From assembly GCA_028285545.1 (NCBI GenBank), contig JANQPA010000112.1:62001-126000 (forward strand): a stretch of 64,000 nucleotides of DNA, given 5' to 3'. Shown piece after piece: positions 50,956 to 60,500 of this stretch. The notes under the pieces were generated by a model. That model did not search any database. It had not been told where the DNA came from and saw nothing but the letters and a program-made list of their open reading frames with translations. This stretch comes from Saprospiraceae bacterium (lineage in GTDB: Bacteria > Bacteroidota > Bacteroidia > Chitinophagales > Saprospiraceae). A program made the translations under genes and the position numbers. Positions within the stretch are counted from its first letter, which is position 1, and each line of letters opens with the position of its first letter.

Positions 50956-51822
50956 TTAAGAGTTTCCCATAGGTCGTTCCCCCTTTCTAATAATCTTCTT
51001 ACTTTCTCTTCCCTTTACTACTCCCAATTTTTCATCCCACCAAACAATGGCTCCGGTAGGACATCGTTGAATAGGATCTTGCCGTTGATGGTTTGCTGAA
51101 TAATTGATCACCGGAAGATTATGGACCATTGTTATCAAATCATTTCCAGCATCCATAGCACATTTACCACAAGCCGTGCAGCCCACCTCACAATCTTCTA
51201 AAACTTCATTTCCTTCCTCAAGATTTTTACAAGCCACCCAGAGTTGATGACTGATAGGTTGCAAAGAAAAAAGATCTTTGGGGCAAGCTTCCACACAATC
51301 TCCACAGGCCGTGCATTTATCTACATCTACCACTGGCAAAGAATGGGCGTCCATCCTAATGGCATCAAAATCACAGACTACCTCGCAATCGCCATATCCC
51401 AGGCAACCCCAAAAGCAAGATTTACCTCCACCAGACACCAGCGCTGCTGCCTGACAGGATGGCATCCCCTGATAATTGGCGCGATTCCTAGCCACATTAG
51501 TGCCACCAGCACAGGCTAAGCGAGCTACTTGTTTTTCCTCTGCTCCAAGAGCCACACCCAGAAATTGGGCAATCGCTTGTCGGCCTTCTTCAGAACTTAC
51601 TGTGCATTTGCCCGGTAAGGCCTTTTTGTTTACCAAGGCTTCCGCAAATGGACGACAACCAGGATAACCACAGGCTCCGCAATTGGCATGCGGCAACATA
51701 TCCTCTACTGTGTCAATACGTGGGTCCTCGAAGACATAAAGCTTCTTGTTAGCTACAATGAGCATGATAGCCAAAACCAGCGTCAGACCACCTAGGGCCG
51801 CAATTGCGATCAAAATTGACAT
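50956..51822 (-). CDS. rnfB: RNF complex subunit B
   Basis: A 288-residue iron-sulfur subunit. It has one N-terminal membrane helix (about 4-23), then the RnfB-type 4Fe-4S domain with NCGACGYPGCRPFAEAL and a distant Cys, then CFWGCLGYGDC, and ferredoxin motifs DKCTACGDCVEACP (about 165-178) and CEVGCTACGKCAMDAG. RnfB takes electrons from ferredoxin on the cytoplasmic face and passes them into the RNF complex. It is the last gene of the operon here, separated from rnfA by two extra genes; in other organisms rnfA and rnfB are usually adjacent. Confidence 0.93.
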   Translation of the reverse strand: MSILIAIAALGGLTLVLAIMLIVANKKLYVFEDPRIDTVEDMLPHANCGACGYPGCRPFAEALVNKKALPGKCTVSSEEGRQAIAQFLGVALGAEEKQVARLACAGGTNVARNRANYQGMPSCQAAALVSGGGKSCFWGCLGYGDCEVVCDFDAIRMDAHSLPVVDVDKCTACGDCVEACPKDLFSLQPISHQLWVACKNLEEGNEVLEDCEVGCTACGKCAMDAGNDLITMVHNLPVINYSANHQRQDPIQRCPTGAIVWWDEKLGVVKGRESKKIIRKGERPMGNS

Positions 51823-51867
51823 TTCGATTTATTCATTTAATGCAAACAATAATTTTTAAGCTAAACT

Positions 51868-52725
51868 TCAATAAATTACCTCTGCCCATTTCTTACCGGC
51901 TTTCAACTCTGCTTTTCGTGTTGCCCACTTTTCTTCAGAGCCTAGGATATTGGCAAAGGCTTTGTCTAAAACTTCCTTTACTTTTTCATAGCCTGCTACA
52001 TAAATGTAAGTGTTCACCTGATTTAAGAGCTCCAGAATATGCTCGGCCTTTTCTTCCATGGTAACATCTAGGGCAATAGGGTCAGCAAAGTGAGGACGCG
52101 GACTGAGGGCGTGAAAAGCTTTAAAGGTCTCCTCATCATAATAATTGGTCAAATCTCCATCTTTGTCATTTAGGTAAAGTAGCTCCATTCCACTACGCGC
52201 CCCATAGAATAACCGTATTTGTCCTTTCCAGTCTTTCACATTTTTATAAATATGCTTTACAAAAGCTCGGAAAGGGGCAATACCCGTTCCCATCCCTATC
52301 AAAATAAAATTGGCACTATTATCTTCCGGAACAACAAAAGGCAGGGTATGTGGGCCGGTAATGATAATCTCGTCTCCAACCTTGCGATCACATAAATAGT
52401 TGGAAGCCACTCCATCATATAATTCGCCATTAAATTCATCTACATAGGAACAGCGTTTGACCAGCATGGTGAGTTGTTGCTTTCCATTGGTTTTACCAGG
52501 TAAGTCTGCCACACTGTACAAGCGATGGTGTTGGGAATTACCGAATTCACCCTCTGCTTTGACTAGAACACCAAAGCTCTGGTCAACCTGGCATTCGAAT
52601 CCCGGCTGATTAACTTCAAGGACTATTTCACGGATTTCTTCAGTATCATCAGGTGTGAGCCGCTCCGTTTTTTTGACGGTGGCCTGGTATTTATTGTCTA
52701 CATCAAAATCTGCTAAATGTGCCAT
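51868..52725 (-). CDS. Ferredoxin-NADP+ reductase-like flavoprotein
   Basis: The start is placed at 52725 (MAHLADFDVDNKYQAT), giving 285 residues; the frame before it overlaps the Cys-rich gene. The FAD domain shows RLYSVADLPGK (RxYS motif), and the NAD(P) domain has LIGMGTGIAPFRAFVKHIY, LFYGARSGMELLYLND and a C-terminal YIYVAGYEKVKEVL, ending KWAEVIY with an aromatic final residue as in plant-type FNRs. It should move electrons between ferredoxin and NADP(H). It lies inside the RNF operon, between the Cys-rich gene and rnfB, which suggests a shared ferredoxin pool. Resemblance to the reductase part of BoxA-type enzymes leaves another partner possible. Confidence 0.88.
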   Translation of the reverse strand: MAHLADFDVDNKYQATVKKTERLTPDDTEEIREIVLEVNQPGFECQVDQSFGVLVKAEGEFGNSQHHRLYSVADLPGKTNGKQQLTMLVKRCSYVDEFNGELYDGVASNYLCDRKVGDEIIITGPHTLPFVVPEDNSANFILIGMGTGIAPFRAFVKHIYKNVKDWKGQIRLFYGARSGMELLYLNDKDGDLTNYYDEETFKAFHALSPRPHFADPIALDVTMEEKAEHILELLNQVNTYIYVAGYEKVKEVLDKAFANILGSEEKWATRKAELKAGKKWAEVIY

Positions 52726-52754
52726 ATCTTTTTTTTTAAAGTCTGTATTCCTAA

Positions 52755-52943
52755 CTATAATTTTACTTCTTTTTTTCTGCAAATACTCCCACAACCGCAA
52801 TTGCCACAGCTTCTTCTTTCTGCCAGTACATCCTCATCATTAATCTGATCAGCGAAAAGGTTTTTCCATAAATTTTGAACAATCATCCATCCTATCATCA
52901 TGGATACAATTCCTATTACAGCGATGGTTAAAGAGTAAAGCAT
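52755..52943 (-). CDS. Small Cys-rich membrane protein, NqrM-like
   Basis: A 62-residue protein: one N-terminal membrane helix (about 4-25, SLTIAVIGIVSMMIGWMIVQN), then a cytosolic tail ending CGNCGCGSICRKK, with four Cys at about 46, 49, 51 and 55. The layout is that of NqrM (DUF539), a small one-helix Cys-rich protein needed to mature the Na+-NQR iron centre; the FeoB-associated Cys-rich family is a second possibility. RnfA and RnfE carry matching intramembrane Cys. Position between rnfA and fnr fits iron delivery to RNF. The family name is inferred. Confidence 0.72.
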   Translation of the reverse strand: MLYSLTIAVIGIVSMMIGWMIVQNLWKNLFADQINDEDVLAERRSCGNCGCGSICRKKEVKL

Positions 52944-52989
52944 TTTTATTATTCATTTATGATATTCAATAACAGCCAAAAAACGTTCA

Positions 52990-53571
52990 CTAACTACCCA
53001 ATCCGGCAAAGCCCATAAACGACAGCGACAAAATTCCAGCTATCAATAAAGTCAGGGCTGTTCCCTTGACCACATCCGGTACTTCAGCAAAATCTAACTG
53101 CTCTCTCAAACCAGCGATTAAGACCAGTGCCAGGGTAAACCCAGCTCCAGCTCCTAAAGCGTACACCACACTTTCCACAAAGCCATAACCCTTACTTGTT
53201 TGAAATAAAGCTAAGCCAAGAATAGCGCAATTAGTCGTTATTAGTGGCAGAAAAATCCCCAGGGCCCGGAACAAAGTCGGACTCATTTTTTTGATGAACA
53301 TTTCTACCAATTGTACAGTCGAGGCGATCACTACAATAAAACTAATCAGCTGCAAAAACGGAGCATTAATGGCTACCAAAAAAGCATGGATTCCGTAGGC
53401 ACACATAGAGCTGATCAACATCACAAAGGTTACTGCAGCCCCCATCTTGGAGGCCGTATCCATCTTACCAGAAACCCCCAAAAACGGACAGATTCCCAAG
53501 AAGTAGGCCAGCACAAAATTGTTGACCAGGCTAGCATTGATAAAGATGTACCAAAGTGATTCTTCTTGCAT
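52990..53571 (-). CDS. rnfA: RNF complex subunit A
   Basis: A 193-residue integral membrane subunit with six helices: YIFINASLVNNFVLAYFLGICPFLGVSGKM at the start, CAILGLALFQTSKGYGFVESVVYALGAGAGFTLALVLIAGLRE in the middle. The conserved Cys in GICPFLGVS and NCAILG are ligands for the membrane iron-sulfur centre shared with RnfE. It pairs with RnfE to carry electrons across the membrane. It follows rnfE by 102 bases. Confidence 0.95.
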   Translation of the reverse strand: MQEESLWYIFINASLVNNFVLAYFLGICPFLGVSGKMDTASKMGAAVTFVMLISSMCAYGIHAFLVAINAPFLQLISFIVVIASTVQLVEMFIKKMSPTLFRALGIFLPLITTNCAILGLALFQTSKGYGFVESVVYALGAGAGFTLALVLIAGLREQLDFAEVPDVVKGTALTLLIAGILSLSFMGFAGLGS

Positions 53572-53673
53572 TATTTCAATTTGTTTATAGTTTGTGGTAT
53601 CTATTAAATAGCTCCACTTAATTTTTCATCACTGATGAAATCTGTCAACCCCATCCTCTTCAGGCATATATCA

Positions 53674-54315
53674 TCATTCCTTTTTTTTCATTGAATTAAA
53701 CAACAATAGCCATATAGCTAGTGTAAAAAATCCACCTGCCGGTAAAATCATTACAATCCAGTTTTGGAAATTGGCTGGAAACAAGCTATAGTCGAAAAGA
53801 CTTCCATTTCCTAATAGCTCTCGGACGGCACCTAAACAAAATAATGCGAAGGTAAAACCAACGCCCATGCCTAATGCGTCCAAAATGGATTTGCCGATGG
53901 TATTTTTAGAAGCGAAAGCTTCAGCCCTACTCAAAATCAAGCAATTGACAACGATTAATGAAATAAAAGCCCCCAGGCTCTTATGTAATTCTATACTAAT
54001 GGCCTGAATCACATAATCTATGATGGTGACAAAAGTGGCAATAATCAAAATGTAAGAGGCAATACGCACCTGTTTGGGAATAAAATTCCGCAAGGAAGAC
54101 ACCAAGATATTAGACATCAATAAAACGAAAGTGGTAGCCAATCCCATTGCAAGGGCATTCTCCGCCGTATTGGATACTGCAAGAACCGGGCACATACCCA
54201 ATACTTGCACAAATACGGGATTATCCCGCCACAAACCTTTGATAAACTCGTCGGTGGAAGGGGCTGTAGCTATGGAACCCAAAAAACCAGCATTCCTTTT
54301 ATTGTTATCCGCCAT
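53674..54315 (-). CDS. rnfE: RNF complex subunit E
   Basis: A 213-residue membrane subunit homologous to RnfA. FIKGLWRDNPVFVQVLGMCPVLAVSNTAENALAMG is the family N-terminus; LIVVNCLILSRAEAFASKNTIGKSILDALGMGVGF follows, with Cys in MCPVLAVS and VNCLILS as partners for the RnfA/RnfE iron centre. Six helices. The gene sits 36 bases after rnfG. Confidence 0.95.
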   Translation of the reverse strand: MADNNKRNAGFLGSIATAPSTDEFIKGLWRDNPVFVQVLGMCPVLAVSNTAENALAMGLATTFVLLMSNILVSSLRNFIPKQVRIASYILIIATFVTIIDYVIQAISIELHKSLGAFISLIVVNCLILSRAEAFASKNTIGKSILDALGMGVGFTFALFCLGAVRELLGNGSLFDYSLFPANFQNWIVMILPAGGFFTLAIWLLLFNSMKKKE

Positions 54316-54351
54316 CTCAGATTACTTTCACTATATCAATAATTATGTATT

Positions 54352-55047
54352 TCATTCCTCTACTTTCTGTATTTTAAATGAATCTTTGTTTTTGAAAACC
54401 AATGGCACCCATCGTTTTGTACTGAGGCCTAACATATCTCCTATAGCCCGAGAAGAAATGGTTGCACCTGTAATTCCGTCAACCTCCCAAGGATTTTGTT
54501 TGGTCCCGTTTTTGACTGTAACTACTGTATTATTAAGCTCACTCTTGTTTTCGTTTAGTGATACATCCAGTGCCTTAAAATTTTCTAAAAAATTAGCATC
54601 CTTTTCAATTTTATCCCCTAGTCCGGGAGTTTCTTTGCTCTCTAGAACATGAATGCCAATGATGGCCTCCTTCTCAATGTCATAGCCATAAAGAATACGT
54701 AAAATATCAGCATATCCTTGCCCGCTTGTAGTAATTGCTACACCCACCAGCTGATCATTTGAATCAAAACCAGCATAGATTATTTCTCTATCCGTATTCT
54801 CACTGTCTAATAAAGAGAAGGCATTATTTTCATTGAATTGATAGGCTTCAGTTTGTGTGATTCCAGGCAGCACCTTAAAAATTGCTTGTTCCAGCGCTAC
54901 AGCTTTATTTTGCTCAATGCGATCAAAAGTCCCTTCGTAAGTTAATACGATCAGCAAGGCACAAAGGACTCCGATCCCAACCATGGCTTGTAACATTTTA
55001 CCACTACTTGCCGAAGAACTTACCGGTATGGATTTAGATTCATTCAT
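54352..55047 (-). CDS. rnfG: RNF complex subunit G
   Basis: A 231-residue subunit with one N-terminal membrane helix (about 18-38) and an extracytoplasmic FMN-binding domain. The covalent flavin site is in VDGITGATISSRAIGDML, with the S/TGAT consensus (Thr attached to FMN by ApbE). GHVLESKETPGLGDKIE-like sequence (IIGIHVLESKETPGLGDKIE) is the typical FMN-bind motif. It overlaps rnfD by four bases. No apbE gene is in the window. Confidence 0.94.
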   Translation of the reverse strand: MNESKSIPVSSSASSGKMLQAMVGIGVLCALLIVLTYEGTFDRIEQNKAVALEQAIFKVLPGITQTEAYQFNENNAFSLLDSENTDREIIYAGFDSNDQLVGVAITTSGQGYADILRILYGYDIEKEAIIGIHVLESKETPGLGDKIEKDANFLENFKALDVSLNENKSELNNTVVTVKNGTKQNPWEVDGITGATISSRAIGDMLGLSTKRWVPLVFKNKDSFKIQKVEE

Positions 55048-56063
55048 GTGCTTACTTTGCTTTTTGTCGTGCCGTAAACTCGAGATTGTGTCATTTTATC
55101 AATATGTGGTGAAAGGGCATTGGCCAATAAAATAGCATACATCACCCCTTCCGGCAAACCTCCCCAAAGACGTATGATAATCGTTAATAAGCCGATTACT
55201 GCTCCATATATCCAAACTCCTAGTGGTGTGAGTGGGGAAGCCACCATATCCGTGGCCATAAAAACTGCTCCTAGCATCAGTCCTCCCGAAAAAAGCATGA
55301 ATAAAGGAGAAGGATATGCCTGACTATCGATAAGGTAGAAAATACCACTCAAAACAAAAGCAGATCCCAGTACTGCCACCGGAATACGCCAGTTCATCAT
55401 ATTTCTGGCGATAAGGTAGATCCCTCCCAGCAATATTAACAAGGCGCAAGTCTCCCCTGTAGAACCACTAATTAGCCCCAGGGCTAAATCATTAGTTGCG
55501 GTAGATACCTGGTCAAATTTAAAAGCAGATAAAGGGGTTGCTCCAGACATGGCATCTAAGTCCGGTTCCATAAATGGAAAAGCAAGAGTAGAGGAAGGGA
55601 TGTTGGAAAATCGCTCTGGCAAAAAGGAAGGATACCAGGTAGTGATGGCCACTGGAAATGAGGCCTGTAAAACGGCACGACCTACAAGGGCTGGGTTAAA
55701 AACATTATAGCCCAAGCCTCCAAAAATATACTTACCCAGCGCAATTGCGATTACACCACCACAAAAAGCCATCCACAATGGAAAGATCGGAGGCAAGGTC
55801 AATCCCAGTAATAGCCCGGTAATTACCGCAGACCAATCAGATATCGTACTTTCTTTTTTTGAAAGCTTACATAAATAATGCTCGGTAAATACACAAGCTA
55901 CTGTGGAGGTAATAATCACTAAAAAGGCGCTTAAGCCAAATGAGTATACCGCAAAAAAAACAACCGGTAGTAAAGCATATACCACGTTCCGCATGATACT
56001 GTCGGTACTAACACCTTTAGTAATATGCGGGGAGGTACTGATATGTAGGGTCTTACTTAGCAT
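55044..56063 (-). CDS. rnfD: RNF complex subunit D
   Basis: I start at 56063 (MLSKTLHISTSPHI), giving 339 residues; the frame to 56177 lies inside rnfC. It overlaps the rnfC end by 11 bases. It has about nine membrane helices and the FMN-binding motif DLDAMSGATPLSAFK, with the Thr that carries covalent FMN. YNVFNPALVGRAVLQASFP is a conserved loop. RnfD with RnfG moves electrons on the outer side; ion translocation is coupled to it. Confidence 0.94.
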   Translation of the reverse strand: MLSKTLHISTSPHITKGVSTDSIMRNVVYALLPVVFFAVYSFGLSAFLVIITSTVACVFTEHYLCKLSKKESTISDWSAVITGLLLGLTLPPIFPLWMAFCGGVIAIALGKYIFGGLGYNVFNPALVGRAVLQASFPVAITTWYPSFLPERFSNIPSSTLAFPFMEPDLDAMSGATPLSAFKFDQVSTATNDLALGLISGSTGETCALLILLGGIYLIARNMMNWRIPVAVLGSAFVLSGIFYLIDSQAYPSPLFMLFSGGLMLGAVFMATDMVASPLTPLGVWIYGAVIGLLTIIIRLWGGLPEGVMYAILLANALSPHIDKMTQSRVYGTTKSKVST

Positions 56064-57414
56064 GTTCGGCCGCCTTTTTTGTTTGGATTCGTTTTCGAAC
56101 GATTGATTTTGACAAGCGGAAATATTGCACCAACGGGATATGAGAAGGGCACACATAGGAGCAAGATCCACATTCAAAACAATCTAGTAAATTATGCTGC
56201 TCTGCCATTTCATCATAGGCTTCAAACTTGGCCAGAATGCCCAGTTTGGATGGATTAAGCGATAAAGGACAGGCATCGACGCAGGCACCACATTTGATAC
56301 AGGGATATATTTTATCTGATCTTTTAACTTCATTTGCAGTAAAAGCCACTATACCAGAAGTTCCTTTCACAATAGAGATATCTAAATTGGATACCGCTAC
56401 TCCCATCATAGGCCCGCCCATATATACTTCGCTGATCTTTTCATCCGCACCTACTTGTTCAAGAACATAACGGAGAGGTGTACCGATCGGGATCAAGTAG
56501 TTGCCTTTCTTTTTAACAGCAGGTCCCGTAATGGTAATAACCCGTTCCTGAATTCCTCGCCCATGGGGTAGCAGTCGGCCAATTTCGGCGGTAGTGGCAA
56601 CATTTACTACAACTACATTAACATCGATGGGCAATCCTCCGGAGGGTACTTCCAAATCCAAAATGGAAGTGATCAACATTTTCTCTGAGCCTTGTGGATA
56701 TTTAACCGGTACTACTTTGACTTTTATAGGGTCATCAGGATGAATCAATTTTTGCAGATGGTCGGCCGCATCTTGTTTATTAGCCTCAATCCCAATAATT
56801 GTTTGTTTAGCGCCTGTGGCTTTCATGAGGTATTTAATACCCATTAGGATATCATCTGCCTGCTCCAGCATTACACGATGATCTGTTGTCAGGTATGGTT
56901 CACATTCAATACCATTGATCATTAAAATATCACATCGCTTTCCTTCAGGGACTTTTAATTTTACGTGAGTTGGAAAAGCTGCTCCTCCTAGTCCCACAAT
57001 TCCAGCATCCTGGATACCTTGCAATATCTCTTCCGGACTTGCGGTATCCAAATCAACAGAGGTACCATCCATCACTTCCTGACTGGAAAAGGGGAAAGCT
57101 TCCAGATATATTCCTGGAGACATCTTCCCGGAAATGGTGGGTACATTCCCAATTTTTCGAACCTTGCCTTCAATAGGAGAATGAATAGGCACCGAAACAT
57201 AGCCTGCCGCTTTTGCCAATAATTGCCCCCTGCTTACTTCCTGCCCCTCCCTAACGATGATCTCTGCCGGCGCTCCAATATGCTGGGCCATCGGCAAAAT
57301 GATTATGGGCGAAAAAGGAAACTGTCGAATAGACAAGCCATTCGTATCCGCTTTATGCTCAGGCGGATGCACTCCATGTTTAAAAGTGTTCCGGTGAAAA
57401 TTAAATAATCCCAT
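56053..57414 (-). CDS. rnfC: RNF complex subunit C
   Basis: A 453-residue cytosolic subunit, the NADH-binding one. The N-terminus HRNTFKHGVHPPEHK is diagnostic; a biotinyl/lipoyl-like segment follows, then an NADH/FMN-binding fold (GLGGAAFPTHVKL, INGIECEPYLTTDHRVML), and two ferredoxin motifs PCIKCGACVDACPLSLNP and DCFECGSCSYVCPSHIPL. In the ferredoxin-to-NAD direction it reduces NAD+. It follows the PFOR gene by 80 bases, across a hairpin. Confidence 0.95.
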   Translation of the reverse strand: MGLFNFHRNTFKHGVHPPEHKADTNGLSIRQFPFSPIIILPMAQHIGAPAEIIVREGQEVSRGQLLAKAAGYVSVPIHSPIEGKVRKIGNVPTISGKMSPGIYLEAFPFSSQEVMDGTSVDLDTASPEEILQGIQDAGIVGLGGAAFPTHVKLKVPEGKRCDILMINGIECEPYLTTDHRVMLEQADDILMGIKYLMKATGAKQTIIGIEANKQDAADHLQKLIHPDDPIKVKVVPVKYPQGSEKMLITSILDLEVPSGGLPIDVNVVVVNVATTAEIGRLLPHGRGIQERVITITGPAVKKKGNYLIPIGTPLRYVLEQVGADEKISEVYMGGPMMGVAVSNLDISIVKGTSGIVAFTANEVKRSDKIYPCIKCGACVDACPLSLNPSKLGILAKFEAYDEMAEQHNLLDCFECGSCSYVCPSHIPLVQYFRLSKSIVRKRIQTKKAAEHAK

Positions 57415-57452
57415 TCTTGTCTTTGTTACCTAAAGTCAGTTTTTCATTGTCT

Positions 57453-57503
57453 TTTAATTGGCTGGCGAAGCCCCCCGAAGCGGGTGAGACAGCCTCAATT
57501 AAA
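57453..57503 (-). terminator. Hairpin between PFOR gene and rnfC
   Basis: Outer arms TTTAATTG (57453-57460) and CAATTAAA (57496-57503) with GCTG/CAGC inside, enclosing a GC-rich loop GGCGAAGCCCCCCGAAGCGG. It covers the PFOR stop codon. No T run follows on the minus strand, so it may act as a partial terminator or a processing site, letting PFOR and RNF expression differ. Confidence 0.55.
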
Positions 57504-60500
57504 TTTCTCTCCTCTTTTTATCCATTTATCAATATCCTTTTCGCTGCGATCGGCTGGTAAGCCCGGATGAATCACTCCAGCTGTACATTTTTCCGCCGCC
57601 TTGACCAAATCCTGATAGGGTCCGCCTAAGGAGTCTTTGATGTAGGCTTTGTTATCTTCATTGTAGGCAAAAATCCTGGAGTTGAGTTTGATACATTCAT
57701 CACAAGAGGTACATTCCTCCGTTTCCAGCCAGGGAGCCATGAAATCACCAGGCTCAGCAGTAGCTACTTCAGGATTAGCTTGTTCGCTTTGTTCTCCATT
57801 AACCAAATTGACGATACCATCGCCATCTCCTCCTGCCAGCTTCATTATGCCATGGGCAATCTTACCTACAATTTCTGCACGGATTTTTTCTTCAACATTT
57901 TCTATCGGAGCCTCCTCTTTTTTCACACCAGCAATATCTTTCAGCATAATCCAAAAATCGCGTCTTTCTTCGCAGGACTCCACGATTGGTTTAGCAACCA
58001 GAACCCGATTTAGGTTTTGTTTTCTATCAACTGCCCAAATGAATGGGAATTTACCTTCTCTTTCTGCCTCATCCATTTCCAGGAATTCTGTTAATACGAC
58101 CATGTTCTCATTCCATGCATCACGGGGAACTTTACGGAAATGTTTCCTGAATCTTCCTTCAGTTAATGCAAAATCAGCAAAGGTCATGGCCACTTCCATG
58201 CTTTTCTCCTGACCATATTCCAAATATTTTAATTGATAGGTTGGCCAGATCTCATCCATAGCAGGATTTCCAGACAGGTCAAAGTTTTCTGCAGCGGTAA
58301 CCCCCACATCAGGATTGTATTTAAAAATCGGATAGGCTCGAGATTCCATTGCCAACTTAGCCTGATGAACACCTAGATCATCACCGACACCATGTTCGGG
58401 CTGACAGGTAGTATAGAGGTTAAAAATGGCTGGCCTTTTGGTCATTAAACCATCGATAAAACCTTCAATCATTTGACTGGTATTGGCTAGGGTTCCTTGT
58501 AAGACGTAGGTATTGCGATGAGCCATTGCTATTAATCCTATCTCTTTGCGAGGTTCTGACTTCCCTTTTTGCACCTTACCGTACTGGGCCATATCGGATA
58601 CTTGTCCGATGAAACCTGAGGTACATGCTTGACCACCTGTGTTGGAGTAAACCTGAGTATCTACCACAATGACCTTGATTGGTTTGCCGGAGGCCATCAT
58701 CCTCGATAAGTTTTGAAATCCAATATCATACATAGCCCCATCACCACCCAATGTTACAACTGGCGGGCATAGCAACCATTCTTCGTCAGTGAATTGCTCC
58801 CAGTTGAAATAGGTAAAAAATTCATCGTGCTCAGTGGGATTATATTTTCCACTCAGTTCCAGTTCTGCTTTTCGGATCGTTTTAAACCCTTCTGCCATCT
58901 TTGCCATATGGCCTTCGAAAATACCCATGGCCATGGATGGGGAATCCTGGAATAAATGGTTTGCCCAAGGAAATGGATAAGGATTGAATGGCCAGGTACT
59001 TCCCCATACCGAGGTACAACCCGTTGCATTACACATCCCCATATTGGCACGTCCGCGACCGGTAGTGCCATTGGTGTATTTCCATTTCAATTTTTTCAGT
59101 TTAGCCAATAATTGACTTACCTCTCTCAGCCATTCCTGGTTGATCGGTTCGCTACCCTGGGCTGTTTCCAAACGGTTGGCGATACCAGCCATGGTCAAAT
59201 CAGAATTTTGAGATTCAGCTACTATTTTTGCCATCATTTCCGCATCACCAACATCTACATTACCGATGAGTTTTTTCTGGATGTGAGTCTCTAGCTTTTG
59301 TATCAGATCATCCAGATGCGCCAGATGTTTTTCGATTCTAGGCTGCATCAAAGATTCTACGGTAGCGGTAAACAAATGGACTACAGATTTTTCCGAACAA
59401 CCCAAACAGGCACCATCGCCACTGGCAAAATTCAAATATGCATCTTTATTTAACAGGATTGTTTCAAGAGGTCCTATTTTTTCTTCTAAATCATCGACCC
59501 GATTGAATTTCTTAGGTGTATTTGGTAAGTCTGTCCAAAATTCCCAATCATTACGCAGACGATCAATAGACTCTTCCGTTTGTAAGATGGACACCAAGGC
59601 ATCATCTTCACAAACCTCGATACATTCCATACATCCTTTACAGGTCGTCGGGTTAATAGTAATGCTAAATAGGCCTCCACTATTCGCTTCTTTTTTCTCT
59701 GGCAAATCATAATAAGGTCGAGTAAGTGCAAATTTAAAATCGCCAAGTTCTTCCTTAAACCAGCCCAATTCTTTTTTCAAACCAGGTTCATTGCTTTCAT
59801 TCATGGTCTGGTTGATAGAATGATGCAGCATTTGATTGACGGTTGTTCCGTTTTTGGAGACCTTGAATCTTTCACGGATACCACTTTCCATTTGCCGAAC
59901 AGCTTTTGGAAGATGCTCCACCTTTCCATGTTGCTTTTTCACTCTTTGTACCACCGTTTCTAATACATCTGATAAATCGCTCACCAGGCCAGGAATAGCT
60001 GTATCCGGGCAGACCGTATAACACTTGCCACAAGCCGTACAATTATTGGCAATCCAATCAGGGTGTTTAAAGCGAATCCCCGTCATATCTCGAAATAGAG
60101 AAGAAGTAGCGGGCATAACACTCAAGCCAATAAATGGATCGGTAAGATTGTCATTACCCATACCACGCTGGTAAAAATTACCGGTTTGTTCCCAGAAGCG
60201 ATGAATATCACTCAGCTTAGATTCACTCTGAGGAACAGTTTTTAGCATAGTTGGAATAGGCAATGTAGCATGGCCATTTTGCTTTTCTTTATTATTTGTG
60301 CCAAGCACTTTATTTTTGATTTCATGTACTTCGTCAAATCCGCGTTTAACAACCCGCATATTGTCATCAACAACCCGTTGCCCCTTTGCTCCAAATTTGC
60401 GCTGCAATTGATTTTCGATAGCTTTTAATAAACTTGCCTCTGAAAGATTAGATTTTTCCTTTAATGGAGAGGCAGCGAAGAAAGCCCCCTGGAAAGCAAT

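Noticed and set aside
54074-54652. 192-codon plus-strand frame across rnfE and rnfG
   Set aside because: Shadow frame opposite two well-supported genes.
57682-58212. 176-codon plus-strand frame inside the PFOR gene
   Set aside because: Shadow frame; Ser/Ala-rich composition without a domain, and the PFOR frame is fully supported.
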